Assembly (NCBI GenBank): GCA_021927905.1
Contig: BLLK01000045.1
Location: 1,612,001-1,676,000 of the forward strand
Source: Chaetoceros tenuissimus
Lineage: Eukaryota > Bacillariophyta > Thalassiosirophyceae > Chaetocerotales > Chaetocerotaceae
Length of the DNA stretch: 64,000 bases
Direction: 5' to 3'
Shown here in pieces: positions 21,289 to 31,399 of the stretch. The translations under genes and the position numbers were made by a program. Below the pieces are notes generated by a model that saw only the letters and a list, made by a program, of their open reading frames with translations, was not told the DNA's origin and ran no database searches. Numbering within the stretch: the first letter of the stretch is position 1; each line of letters begins with the position of its first letter.

Positions 21289-21742
21289 TCATTTTGTCAA
21301 CATTTCATTTAACTTTCCACTTTGATATAGTTTTTGTGTGTCGTCATTGCCACCGATGAATGTTCCTTTGACCCATACGGAGGGTACTGTTCTTTGGCCA
21401 GTCATTGATGCTAATGTACTCTGAATTTCACTTCCATTTTGCATTTGATCTAATTCCAATACTTTTGTTTGGTTCGATGGAAACTGACTTGCGAAAAGTG
21501 ATTTTGCTCTTGAACAATAAGGGCAATAGGTTTTGGAGAAGATTACTATCTATGTAAAAATGATCGTTTAGAATAGCGCAAAATGAAATTTTCGACTGCA
21601 ACTTGACTAGACTTGCGAAACATGAACAATTTTGATGATGATGACGTACCTCATTGGAAGCAGTTTCCTTAGTAATGACATCTTTCATTGCAGCTGACGC
21701 TACTGGAGATGAAGATGAGAAAAGTCTCTTTAGAAAATTCAT
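21289..21742 (-). CDS. Dithiol glutaredoxin (CPYC), two exons
   Basis: Exon 1 is 21742-21650 and exon 2 is 21549-21289; the 100 bp intron has GTACGT and CATAG. The joined product is 117 residues. The active site VIFSKTYCPYCSRAK is complete. The TVPSVW cis-proline strand and the GGNDD motif that contacts glutathione are present, so this is a class I dithiol glutaredoxin that reduces disulfides or glutathionylated proteins. The N terminus (MNFLKRLFSSSSP) could be a weak mitochondrial presequence. An in-frame codon further upstream would add 28 residues but is not ATG. Both exons are short, so the gene is easy to miss. Confidence 0.85.
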
Positions 21743-21826
21743 GTTATATAAAATAGCACTTGGGTAGAGTATTAATTTTAAGCCGTTGTTGTCCATCTCT
21801 GTGAGAATAGACTGAGCACTAAGCAT

Positions 21827-22228
21827 TTCGTGGGTGTGTGTTACCTACGTCGGAACTATGACGCACTACCTTAGCATCCAGTTCAGTGTTCTCTAACGTA
21901 TGCACGACTAAGTATGATGACGTCATAAAATAACAAAAAAATGATTTTTTCAAGACAACGCCATGATGTCTGTGCATACCATAATAAATACCCATTCAAA
22001 CTTCAAGTGATTCCTTGAAGTAATCCGGAGGCCGCAGAAGTTTACGAAGTTAAAGATGCCTAAGTGCAGAATGATCTTCTTTGGAAGTTAGGTTGTAATA
22101 ACAATTGGATGTAGACAGACTTCTTTGTCTGTTAATTGAAAGATTGAAAAGTAATTCAAAAATGGCTTTTTTGCATGCATAAAAATATCTATAAATAATT
22201 ACAAGTTGGGGATTGGGTCATCTATTCA
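21827..22228. promoter_or_regulatory. Glutaredoxin promoter with a perfect CRE palindrome
   Basis: About 400 bp between the glutaredoxin start and the end of the next leftward gene. A perfect TGACGTCA lies at 21918-21925, about 180 bp upstream of the glutaredoxin ATG. This octamer is a bZIP (CREB/ATF-type) site. Nothing else was seen. Confidence 0.45.
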
Positions 22229-22969
22229 TCATATCTTGAAATGTTCTGCCAATTCTTCTTCCAACTCATGGATTTTTTCTTCAATGGAAACTAAAGCTAT
22301 CTGCTTGGCGGTGATATCAATACTTTGGTGCGTATCACTTGCGCCATTATTTCTTGTTACGTTCTTTTCTTTTTCAAAGTCAAAAGAAGTATTAGGTTCT
22401 TGGACTGCACTGGGACATAATTTTGTAGAATTTGAGTTGATTACCAAAAATCGTTTGTTCCCGCTCTCCAAAGAGTTGCGACGGCGATCTTTGGTATCAT
22501 GTAGAGATTTCACCTCTTTACAAGCAGTTGAGGGCATAGTAAGCTCTTGTGGGTATTCTTTTGAACTGATGCTGCTCCTAGTGGAGCTTTGTCTTTGCAG
22601 ACTATGTCTTCTCATCAAAAAATCCATTGTACCTTCTTTACTTGAAGCTCGTTTGTCTAGCTCTTTCCTTAGTACTGACACCTCACACAATAGTTTCTCT
22701 CTCAGATGTTTCTTTTTACGAATGATATCTTCGATATTGTTGATTTGATCTATATGCCCCGAGAAGTCACTGGTAAGATAGACAATGGAATTCTTCTGGA
22801 CAGTACGTTTCGTTGCTTCATGTAGAACCTCATTTAGCCTAGTTTTATTGCTTCCGAGAGAGGTCGCATTCCAGACTTCATCTGAAGTAGTACACTCTGA
22901 AAGAGCTCTTGGGCGTCCCTTTCGTAGGAGTTGTTCTTTGCTTGTTCCTTTAGTACAAGGCACATTCAT
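22229..22969 (-). CDS. Unrecognised protein with short coiled coils, beside the retrotransposon
   Basis: 246 residues from the ATG at 22969. The frame stays open to 23083 without another ATG. An acceptor-like TTTCACTTTTTTTAG just upstream of the ATG hints at a 5' exon. Ser-, Arg- and Lys-rich, with predicted coiled coils at about residues 85-115 and at the C terminus (KIHELEEELAEHF). No domain is recognised. The 150 bases between about 23090 and 23235 include a coiled-coil-like frame (HKVVEKLKSLEKCQDMLAEF) on the same strand that stops where the retrotransposon begins. The original first exon or 5' leader may therefore have been separated by the insertion. Confidence 0.5.
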   Translation of the reverse strand: MNVPCTKGTSKEQLLRKGRPRALSECTTSDEVWNATSLGSNKTRLNEVLHEATKRTVQKNSIVYLTSDFSGHIDQINNIEDIIRKKKHLREKLLCEVSVLRKELDKRASSKEGTMDFLMRRHSLQRQSSTRSSISSKEYPQELTMPSTACKEVKSLHDTKDRRRNSLESGNKRFLVINSNSTKLCPSAVQEPNTSFDFEKEKNVTRNNGASDTHQSIDITAKQIALVSIEEKIHELEEELAEHFKI

Positions 22970-23235
22970 GTTCGTGTTCGATGACTGCTGTACGCTAAAA
23001 AAAGTGAAATTTCCTGATATGTAATGGCTAGAGAACCCTTTTGGAACCTTGAGAATTTGCACAGTATGGTTTAATACTTCCAATTATCACTCTACATAGG
23101 TTTAACCTTGCGACTTGCAAAATGAAACTATAGGAAAACGGGGAACAGGAAAAAAAGGAAGCAAACTCTGCCAGCATGTCTTGACATTTCTCTAGACTTT
23201 TGAGCTTCTCAACAACTTTGTGAACTTTGTTTTCC

Positions 23236-23430
23236 TTCATGTACTACCTAGTTCAACAGGGTTAATATCTCTTAGCAATGACGTATGCATACTCTGCAAG
23301 TTGAGGCAAGCAAGCGCAGCCAAACTGACGTGATCAAACTTATGATAAGGTGTTGCTCATAAAAAAGCTTGTATTCGATTAGTGCTTCAGATAGGCCCTC
23401 TTTTGTGCTACCTTTTACTCCTTTTTCTTT
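23236..23430 (+). repeat. Split direct repeat A1 (left end)
   Basis: 195 bp beginning TTCATGTACTACC. It is repeated with no visible difference at 31777-31971. It includes the leader just before the first ORF and ends in a pyrimidine run. Confidence 0.93.
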
Positions 23431-23446
23431 TTTCTTTTCGAATACA

Positions 23447-25756
23447 ATGAAGACTACTACTTCCTCCACGTCTTCTACTCCCGCTCAGGACTCAGATCCT
23501 CTTCGTGCTGCTCTTGCAGCCGCTCAGCAAGCTTCGCCACTTGTTGGTAAGTCCTCTCTTCGTTCGTCCACTGGGGGGGTTAGTCTGTTTTCGCCTGCTG
23601 TGAAACTTGGTCGAGAAGTGGCTCATGTGCTAGATCCTGAGGGAATCTGTGGGGGTAAGGTTGGAAACTCTGATAAGATCTGTATCCTTGAAAAAGGTAC
23701 TTGCGATGTTGAAAGTCATAAGAGAGCCAGACATCCCTCTCTACCTTCCTCTGCCTTCCTTGTCCAAATCATGGGAGCTGATAGATCCAAAGGCTACCTC
23801 CCGACGTCTTTGGACTCCTACAAGCTATCATTCCAGGTTATCGAGGATTTGATGGAAACCATGGATGCCGATTGGACTGCAAAGTTTGAGGAGATGAAAG
23901 AGGTTCAATACAGAGAAGATGTGCTCAAGGTGGACAAGCTCCTGAAGACCTGTACCAAAAAGAAACCTGGCTCTATCAAGGATGCTTACTGGTCGTCGAT
24001 GAAGGATTCGGAGAGTAATGATAAAGACGTTGAGGCTTTGGATGTGGGAGAGCTTGCTGCAAAGTTAGCAGAGGTCATCGCTCTTGCTAAGAAAGAGGAC
24101 ACATCCCATCCAGTTTCGTTGGTGCTCCCTTCTGATCTCAAGGAAGAAAATGTGGATAAGTTTGTGGAAGAAGTATTTGAACAGCTACGCGTCTTGATCA
24201 ACCTTGTGCAGTATCTAGTGAACGAGAACAAGACTAAGGTGAAGAATTTACCTGGGCATATCTTCTCGCTGGAGGAATTGGTGGATGGTCTGAAATTGGA
24301 AATGCAAAAGGTCAAGGCTGTCCTAGGAAAGGCTTCTAATTCAGACTCCGAAACTCCACCTCAACTCTGGGCGGCAGTAGAGAAGGGTCTTAGATCTATT
24401 CAGGACCTTCAAAGCAGCCTTGGCGAGGTTGAACAAACAAGCGATACCCTGCAAAAGAGCGTCACTCTCCTGCTTAACCATTACACTTCTCTCATGCAAG
24501 GTGCTGCTGGAGGTTCTCCTGAAGGCGGTCATGCTGGAGCTGGCTTGAGTCATGTAGCTTGTAATGACCCGACTGGAAGCAACCCCTTTGAGGGAAATAG
24601 CTCGTGCTCCAGTCGCTGCTGCAAGTTCTGCGACATGTCGTTCACGAATGTGACAGCGGACCTGGATGCACATGACGTTCGGATTAGAGAATTAGAAGCT
24701 GCAAGCGAAACGAGTGACGATGCACAAACAGTGGCTGTGAAAGGCAACCTAATCAAGCAAAGAGCTGATGTACAGGCTCTAATCCAGAAATGGTTCGGTA
24801 CTGAAAGAGTTCCTCTTGGATGCTTTGTTACACCACACTTGATGTGGAATTTAGTGTTTGCACATCTCATGAACCATATCAATGGAATGGTTCTTCCCAT
24901 CAATGATACAAATCTTAATAGAATGGCCATCGTCAAAGCAGATGCTGAAGCTTTTTACTCTTTGAAGACTGCTAGACCTGAACTATTCACGTCCACTGAG
25001 TACATCCCGAGCCATGGATACAAAGCAAAGGCTGAAGTGAGAAGACACAGTCTTTTCAAAGTAATTCCTTCTGCAAAAGACTTCGGAGTCTTGTCGGATC
25101 ATAATGGAATTCAGTACAAGATTCGCAAGGCTGTGGAGGATGTAAAGACTGAGAAAAAACTCTTCATTGAAGCACAGCTGCAGAGCAGATCGAACCTTGA
25201 TCCTTTTCATCTTGCGATTGAGATGTTGAATGATACCGTAGATCATATTAGCTATTGCTTAACCTTCATGGAAGAAAGTCATCGTAAATGTACCATCGCC
25301 TTTGGAGAATCGGAGAATGCTTGGAAGCTACCGTGCCGTGGTATCGAAGAAATTTACACCCAGCATTTCGGTACGGCGCTGAGTCTGGTAACTGCAAGAG
25401 ACTTTACTCAGATGGCAGCTGTGGACATGGGAGTCTTTTATTCAAGCGTCTCTCTTCACTCAATGGTCAAGGACTTGAATAAATTGGGAATTAAAAACCA
25501 TCCTTCCATCGCTTCAGCTCAAATCAACTTCTTAATGGAATCTGTAAATAAGGTATCAGGAAATGAGACAGCGATGAATGACTTGAAGTCGGAAGTGGAT
25601 AGCTTGAGATCATTGGTAACTGCTCAAGCGAGAACAATTGATACACTCAGTAGAAAGCACGGCTCTTTGACTGAGAGAGTTACCTCTGCGGAGAAGAAGC
25701 TGAAGAAGCGAAACAATTCCAATGGTGGTGGTAACGCTGACGATGGTGAAGGCTGA
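23447..25756 (+). CDS. Retroelement ORF1, gag-like
   Basis: 769 residues from the first ATG. The N terminus is Ser/Thr-rich and is followed by a mixed helical region. A Cys cluster (SCSSRCCKFC, about residue 390) sits mid-protein and a coiled coil lies near the C terminus (MNDLKSEVDSLRSLV). The tail is basic and then Gly/Asn-rich. Position and composition fit the nucleocapsid-like ORF1 of DIRS-order elements; sequence similarity to known gag proteins is not apparent to me. Confidence 0.75.
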   Translation: MKTTTSSTSSTPAQDSDPLRAALAAAQQASPLVGKSSLRSSTGGVSLFSPAVKLGREVAHVLDPEGICGGKVGNSDKICILEKGTCDVESHKRARHPSLPSSAFLVQIMGADRSKGYLPTSLDSYKLSFQVIEDLMETMDADWTAKFEEMKEVQYREDVLKVDKLLKTCTKKKPGSIKDAYWSSMKDSESNDKDVEALDVGELAAKLAEVIALAKKEDTSHPVSLVLPSDLKEENVDKFVEEVFEQLRVLINLVQYLVNENKTKVKNLPGHIFSLEELVDGLKLEMQKVKAVLGKASNSDSETPPQLWAAVEKGLRSIQDLQSSLGEVEQTSDTLQKSVTLLLNHYTSLMQGAAGGSPEGGHAGAGLSHVACNDPTGSNPFEGNSSCSSRCCKFCDMSFTNVTADLDAHDVRIRELEAASETSDDAQTVAVKGNLIKQRADVQALIQKWFGTERVPLGCFVTPHLMWNLVFAHLMNHINGMVLPINDTNLNRMAIVKADAEAFYSLKTARPELFTSTEYIPSHGYKAKAEVRRHSLFKVIPSAKDFGVLSDHNGIQYKIRKAVEDVKTEKKLFIEAQLQSRSNLDPFHLAIEMLNDTVDHISYCLTFMEESHRKCTIAFGESENAWKLPCRGIEEIYTQHFGTALSLVTARDFTQMAAVDMGVFYSSVSLHSMVKDLNKLGIKNHPSIASAQINFLMESVNKVSGNETAMNDLKSEVDSLRSLVTAQARTIDTLSRKHGSLTERVTSAEKKLKKRNNSNGGGNADDGEG

Positions 25757-25759
25757 GCT

Positions 25760-28700
25760 TTGGAAGAAGAGGCTTACAACTTGTGGGGATACAGAGATAA
25801 TCTAGGTGATGATTTATCTACTAGTATTAGTTGTTCCTCTTCTTCTTCTTCTTCGGGGGATAGCCGTTCGGATATTGATACTGGGGAGTACATTGGGGAT
25901 TCCAGCTCACGGGCAATGGAGCTGGAGATGGGAATACTTAGCTTAAATAAAAAGCATTTGGGAAGGGGATTGGTGTTGGCTCAGGGGTGGCCTTCCTGGT
26001 CATATGCATTGCAAGGACTTGGGTTTAGTTCCATCTTCACCTATGTGGAAGGTTTATCGCTTTCTGCAATGGCGGAAGTCCAGGCTACTTGTATTGGCAA
26101 GACGATAGTTAAGAATGATCAACTCAGTAGCTTGCTGGAAGATGAAGAGATGTGCGTCTTCGTTCAAGGTTCAAGGGAGTTTTTGGAAACCATTTACCTA
26201 CGATTCTTTGATAGTGATGAATTCACTCGTAAGGTTATTTACGTATGCGAGGATATTGCCAAAGAGTTTTCTTATGATGCTATACCTCTCACTCACTCAG
26301 AATTAGGTGGAGTTACTAGTGGGTCTTGGCAAGTCTATGCTCCAGGTACTTCACTGAAGGTGGAAAGGAATCATGTTCACAGGCAACTACGTCACATTCT
26401 TTCAACTGTAGAAGGTCATTCAAACCGTAAGACTCTTGCTGAATCAGATAGTTCACATGTCCATCACAATACAGATCTGCTTTTAGCTGGTGTGGAGCGA
26501 CCAATAGTGCAAACTAAATCTGTCTTTGACACTACCCATGACGTCACTCGAGTCATGACATTGGGTGAGATGTACGATGCTTATGATATTGAGTTGGAAG
26601 TTCAAGACCAGTTGAAGAAGTTCCATTTGCGAGATGGTAGTTCTTCTTCTTCAAGAGCTTTTGTTCATGCTGCTCCAATAAAGGTACTTTGCGCTGTAGC
26701 TGAAGCTCTCTTTGAAGTTGTGCTTTGCCATAATGACAATGACGCTCTGCTAGCTCATATTTCGGCTAGAAGAACTGAGTCAAAAACTAGCTGTGGTGAA
26801 GACAGCCAAACTTCAAAGAATAATGGTGGTAGTAAATCAGCTGGTCCAGATAGAGCAGCCAAACCTGACGATGCAGAAGCGGATCCAAAGGAGTGGGATG
26901 AATGGTCCGTCAAGAATTTTGTTGGTCATGGCAAGAAGGCTTTGGTGTGTACTGGTGATTACAATGAAGAAAATCATTCTCGTTTCTTCAATGCATGGCG
27001 GAATTTTCTACACAGGCGTTATCGCAAGAATGTTACTAGGAGCTTCATAAGATTTGCTAGAGATGCTCATAAACCCAAAGGAGCTGGATACAGAGCAGCT
27101 TTTCTCACCTTAACTTGGAGTGTGTTGTTGGAAAAAGCTACCGCTATAGCTGCAAAGTGCAATGCTAGTAGTGAGCTCTCGGATGTTAGTGATTCAGATT
27201 GCTCTGGTTGGGTTGATTTTATTCTTGGTAAAGATTTGGAGTCAAGAAGTATTACCTATTCTCCTCTAATTGCTCAAGTGAACGTTAAGAAGAGAAAGAA
27301 GGGAAGTCGTGGGGCTGGCACTAACGTCAATGAAAGACAGCGGAATATGGAAGTTGGAGCTGATGCTGTAATGAGAGCAGCTCATTCTTCATGGTGGGAC
27401 TGGGATGCTGGGTCTACTCTTTTCTTTTGGAGATGGCCGCCTGAAGTTAGAAGTGCAGTCAGGGATGGAACTAAGTTGTTTGTTGATTGGTCTCATATGC
27501 CTAGCTACTTGGACTCACCGAGATGGCCTACAGATACAGCAGCTAAGGAGAAACTTAAGTCCAAACTATCAAAGGTTCGAGACAGAGGATACATCCAACC
27601 TGGCTTTGTAAGAAGCTTGACTGGATATTTTGCAGTACCTAAAGCCGACACTGATATCAGAGTGGTCTATGACGCCACACAATGTGGTCTGAATGACTGT
27701 CTTTGGACGCCTAACTTTTTCCTACCGACCGTAGATTCGATTCTTCGGAATGCTAGTTCTTCTTCTTGGTTCGGTGATATAGACCTTGGTGAAATGTTTC
27801 TCAATTATGCATTGGACTTAGATCTACGTCCATATGCAGGAGTAGATGTTTCAGAGCTTGAAGCAGGTACTAAAAGAGTGCTTGAACGATGGAACAGAAC
27901 TTTGATGGGTTTCAAGCCTTCTCCTTACATTTGCACTCAAACCTTCGCTTGGTCTGAAGAAATTATTCTTGGTGATGTCTCTTTGCGCTTGTACGATGAT
28001 ACTACAGGCAGAGTGAATCCTTTTTACTGGAATGAGATAGTCTTCAATTTTCCTGGTTCTGAAAACTATAATCCTGAGATGCCTTGGGTATATTGCTGGA
28101 ACTCTGTGGATAACATCATGCCTGCTTTCTTTGGAACTTACATTGATGACATTCGTACTGGTGCTGATGGAGAATTATCTTGCCGTGAGACTACTCACAT
28201 AGTGGCTAGTCGGATCAACTATTTGGGACAGCAAGATGCTTCTAGGAAGAGGGGACAACCAGCTAAAAATCCTAGAGCTTGGGCTGGAGCGAAATGTGAA
28301 GCGGTTCAGAACGATGGTGTCTACGTCTTTGCTACCCATGCCAAGTGGAACAAGGCAAGGGATATCATATTCAAATGGAAATTGAAACTGGGTAAACTTG
28401 TCTCCATCAATGCTTCATATGATGAATTAGAAGCCGATGTAGGTTTCTTGGTACATATGAGCCGGACTTATCCTAAGACTTTTCCGTATTTGAAGGGTTT
28501 CTATAACTCTTTAAATGGCTGGCGCTATGATAGAAATAGAGATGGATGGAAGATGACTGAGAAAGCTTGGTTAGAGATGCAAGCGGGGAATGTTGCATTT
28601 GACTTTGAATCAAATAAGAATGTGCCTCTGTGGCAGCGGCGAGCTCGATCTGTTGACAAAAGAGATCATCCTGCTCAAGTTGATACTGTTCCGAGATTTG

Positions 28701-29914
28701 GAAATGACTTGAAGGCACTTTCTTTATTATACAATAGTATTGAGCCTACGAAGCGACTTGTAAGGGGAAAGGCTTTAGCCTTTATTCGATTTGGTTTTGG
28801 GGACGCTTCTGGTGGGGGATTCGGAAGTTCATGGGAGTTTGAAGGGGATATCATTTATCGTTATGGTGTTTGGGGAAAGGAGATGGATCTTTCCTCGTCT
28901 AATTTAAGGGAATTCACCAATCAGGTCGACTCTCTTGAAACTATGGGCAAGCAAGGTTTACTTGACGGTGTTGAAGTCTTTTTCTTCACCGACAATAGTA
29001 CTTGTGAAGCTGCGGCGTACAATGGAAGTTCTAAGAGTGAATTGTTGTTTGAGCTTGTCCTTCGTCTCCACAAGCTTGAAATGAAGTATCGGTGTAGAAT
29101 TCATATTATACATTGCTCCGGAGAGAGGATGAAGGCTCAAGGGTCAGACGGTTTATCTAGAGGCAACCTCACTACAGGTGTGATGGCTGGAAAGAAAATG
29201 ATTGAGTTTATTCCAATTCATCTTACCGCTTTGGAAAGATCATCAGACTTGGAGTCTTGGTTACGCTCTTGGCTACCAGGGGAAGTTGAATTCTTGGAAG
29301 CTAAAGATTGGTTCATCAGAGGACATGACATAGTACCTGGAGGTTATTCTACTAATTGCGATGGAATGAAGATTCCTACCACTAAGCCAGGAACTTTTGT
29401 TTGGTCTCCTCCACCAATCATTGGTGACGTAGCTGTAGAGGAGCTTCGGAAGGCTCGTCACAAGAGACAGAGGTCAATGCATGTTTTTATCATTCCAAGA
29501 CTTATGCAACCCTTTTGGAGAAAGCAGTTATACAAGGCGGCAGACTTGGTTATTTCTTTACCCCCTGGACATTCCGCTTGGCCTGTCAACATGTTTGAAC
29601 CACTAACTATTGGATTTTTATTTCCTTTTCTTAGGCACAAACCTTGGCAGCTCAGAGGCTGTACAAGACTCTTGGACTTGGGTCGGACTTTGTCAGAAGT
29701 GTGGAAAGAGAACACAGGGTTCGAAGGACCTCTTTTGCGGGAACTTTCATTCTTCCATAGGGAAGTGTCAGCACTCTCTCGGGACTTGGCATGCAAAATG
29801 CTATACAGCGTCAGACCAGGTTCAGTTTCCAGTAGTGAATCCCGAAAACGACGAAGGAGTGAGTTGGAAGAAGGCTGCCCGGAAGGAGAAGTACATGGGA
29901 GCAAGAAATTGTGA
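25760..29914 (+). CDS. Retroelement ORF2, reverse transcriptase-RNase H
   Basis: A 1384-codon frame that begins right after the ORF1 stop; the first ATG is at 25916, so a start there or coupled translation are both possible. About 400-450 residues of unassigned N-terminal sequence come first. The reverse transcriptase follows, with TGYFAVPKADTDIRVVYDA, the DIDLGEMF block, GFKPSPYICTQ and the catalytic GTYIDD. RNase H has the GDASGGGFGSSW, FFTDNST and DGLSRG blocks. A C-terminal extension follows, as in other DIRS elements. No aspartic protease or DDE integrase motif is visible. Confidence 0.88.
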   Translation: MEEEAYNLWGYRDNLGDDLSTSISCSSSSSSSGDSRSDIDTGEYIGDSSSRAMELEMGILSLNKKHLGRGLVLAQGWPSWSYALQGLGFSSIFTYVEGLSLSAMAEVQATCIGKTIVKNDQLSSLLEDEEMCVFVQGSREFLETIYLRFFDSDEFTRKVIYVCEDIAKEFSYDAIPLTHSELGGVTSGSWQVYAPGTSLKVERNHVHRQLRHILSTVEGHSNRKTLAESDSSHVHHNTDLLLAGVERPIVQTKSVFDTTHDVTRVMTLGEMYDAYDIELEVQDQLKKFHLRDGSSSSSRAFVHAAPIKVLCAVAEALFEVVLCHNDNDALLAHISARRTESKTSCGEDSQTSKNNGGSKSAGPDRAAKPDDAEADPKEWDEWSVKNFVGHGKKALVCTGDYNEENHSRFFNAWRNFLHRRYRKNVTRSFIRFARDAHKPKGAGYRAAFLTLTWSVLLEKATAIAAKCNASSELSDVSDSDCSGWVDFILGKDLESRSITYSPLIAQVNVKKRKKGSRGAGTNVNERQRNMEVGADAVMRAAHSSWWDWDAGSTLFFWRWPPEVRSAVRDGTKLFVDWSHMPSYLDSPRWPTDTAAKEKLKSKLSKVRDRGYIQPGFVRSLTGYFAVPKADTDIRVVYDATQCGLNDCLWTPNFFLPTVDSILRNASSSSWFGDIDLGEMFLNYALDLDLRPYAGVDVSELEAGTKRVLERWNRTLMGFKPSPYICTQTFAWSEEIILGDVSLRLYDDTTGRVNPFYWNEIVFNFPGSENYNPEMPWVYCWNSVDNIMPAFFGTYIDDIRTGADGELSCRETTHIVASRINYLGQQDASRKRGQPAKNPRAWAGAKCEAVQNDGVYVFATHAKWNKARDIIFKWKLKLGKLVSINASYDELEADVGFLVHMSRTYPKTFPYLKGFYNSLNGWRYDRNRDGWKMTEKAWLEMQAGNVAFDFESNKNVPLWQRRARSVDKRDHPAQVDTVPRFGNDLKALSLLYNSIEPTKRLVRGKALAFIRFGFGDASGGGFGSSWEFEGDIIYRYGVWGKEMDLSSSNLREFTNQVDSLETMGKQGLLDGVEVFFFTDNSTCEAAAYNGSSKSELLFELVLRLHKLEMKYRCRIHIIHCSGERMKAQGSDGLSRGNLTTGVMAGKKMIEFIPIHLTALERSSDLESWLRSWLPGEVEFLEAKDWFIRGHDIVPGGYSTNCDGMKIPTTKPGTFVWSPPPIIGDVAVEELRKARHKRQRSMHVFIIPRLMQPFWRKQLYKAADLVISLPPGHSAWPVNMFEPLTIGFLFPFLRHKPWQLRGCTRLLDLGRTLSEVWKENTGFEGPLLRELSFFHREVSALSRDLACKMLYSVRPGSVSSSESRKRRRSELEEGCPEGEVHGSKKL

Positions 29915-31163
29915 TTCCATGTTCATATCCTTTAAGTGTGATTTCTGTTGGTTCCAGATCTTGATGAAGAGACCTATGGTTACGGATTCTTCGGGTGATA
30001 ACAGCACAATGGCTTACATCCGTAGGGTACAATTGGATGCAATGTGGAGTAGAAGTGCTTCAACTGTCTCTAACTTGCGCGGAAATCTGGTTACTGGTAG
30101 ACAGATGGATGGGGAACTTGGTTTACCTCCTATTGTTATTCCAAGAGGACCTCTTCCTATGTATGATGACTGCGGATTTCAAATTTGCATGCAAATGTTG
30201 CGCTATTCTCAGCAGCCAGGTAGAAATGTTGCTACTCATAAACAATTTGACACTGTACGTAGACTCAGGTCGAGCTACACAGCTGCTTACGCTTCCTCTC
30301 CTTCGTTTCCGTGGAAGGACGTGAAACTTCAGAATGAGAAAGGTGCAATGATGCATTTCTACCATGCTCCTTCTAATTCGGAGTTCTTCTCAAGATTTAT
30401 GATGGGGATGGAAAGAAGAATGGGGAAACAAGTACGCCAGAATGTAGGATTGTCAGTTGAGGTGTTGCATGCTATCTTGGACGACTACGAAGAAGAGTTT
30501 TCTTCTGACAAATGTTCTGTCAGTCGAAAGAGAGATATTGTGATCTTTGGGTCTGGATTCTTGATTCTTTTCACGTGTGCACTTAGAGGAAATGAATTGT
30601 TCTTTTGGGAAAGAAGCGAATTCTGCAATAGGATCACTCAAGGTCTGAACCGCGGGGATCTTAGTCATTTTGCTATTCCGTTGATGGGAGAATTTAAAAA
30701 CGAGCTTGGCACACAGAATCATATGATGGTTGTAGCGCAGAATACCAGAAGTGGCTTACCTGTCGAAACGTGGTTGACTAGGCTAGTCCAAGTTCTGACA
30801 AGCGATGGTCTGTCTACTACCGTTGGTCCAGCAGTATGCAACAAGGAGGGATATGTTTTATGCTCTGCTGACTTTAATTCAGAATTGAGAGATATGCTCT
30901 ATCGCTGTGCTCAACAGCACCCTTCTCTTCTTGATGTCAACGCTGATTTGGAAAATGATTACAGGGTGTATCGGTCTTTTAGAAGAGGTGCTACTACTTG
31001 CGCCAGAAACAATAAGGTGCAAGAAGCTGACATAGAATTGCATAACAGATGGAGAGCTACCGAAGCCAAAGGCGGATCTCTTCCAAGCATGTCCATGCAC
31101 AATCTGTACACTGAGATTTCTCAAGCTTTGCCTACTCGTTTGAGATTCTCAGCCAGTCTTTAG
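29610..31163 (+). CDS. Retroelement ORF3, tyrosine recombinase
   Basis: A frame of 517 codons that overlaps the end of ORF2 by about 300 nt; the true start is unclear and may lie near 29920. The C-terminal catalytic region shows the recombinase residues in order: Arg in SFRRGATTCA, His and Arg in LHNRWRA, and a closing Tyr in MHNLYTE. This enzyme replaces the DDE integrase and inserts a circular DNA copy into the host by strand exchange. Overlapping frames for the last ORF are known in the DIRS order. Confidence 0.85.
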   Translation: MDFYFLFLGTNLGSSEAVQDSWTWVGLCQKCGKRTQGSKDLFCGNFHSSIGKCQHSLGTWHAKCYTASDQVQFPVVNPENDEGVSWKKAARKEKYMGARNCDSMFISFKCDFCWFQILMKRPMVTDSSGDNSTMAYIRRVQLDAMWSRSASTVSNLRGNLVTGRQMDGELGLPPIVIPRGPLPMYDDCGFQICMQMLRYSQQPGRNVATHKQFDTVRRLRSSYTAAYASSPSFPWKDVKLQNEKGAMMHFYHAPSNSEFFSRFMMGMERRMGKQVRQNVGLSVEVLHAILDDYEEEFSSDKCSVSRKRDIVIFGSGFLILFTCALRGNELFFWERSEFCNRITQGLNRGDLSHFAIPLMGEFKNELGTQNHMMVVAQNTRSGLPVETWLTRLVQVLTSDGLSTTVGPAVCNKEGYVLCSADFNSELRDMLYRCAQQHPSLLDVNADLENDYRVYRSFRRGATTCARNNKVQEADIELHNRWRATEAKGGSLPSMSMHNLYTEISQALPTRLRFSASL

Positions 31164-31399
31164 TCTAGAGTGGAAAAAGTTTATTGAAGGGGTTACGATT
31201 CGGGGTTACTTCATGGTTATTTATTGGGTTATCGACAGTTCAGTTCTTCTATTATCTAACAGTCTCGTCCAGATCCGTCAGTGAGCTAGCTATTCTAGGT
31301 TGGGGTCAGTACTTCCTCTGAATTCTCTTAATGACAACACAAGGCGATTCAGTGTCCAAGGAATACTGAATTCTCAATGGTTGATCCGATCCTCTGGGG

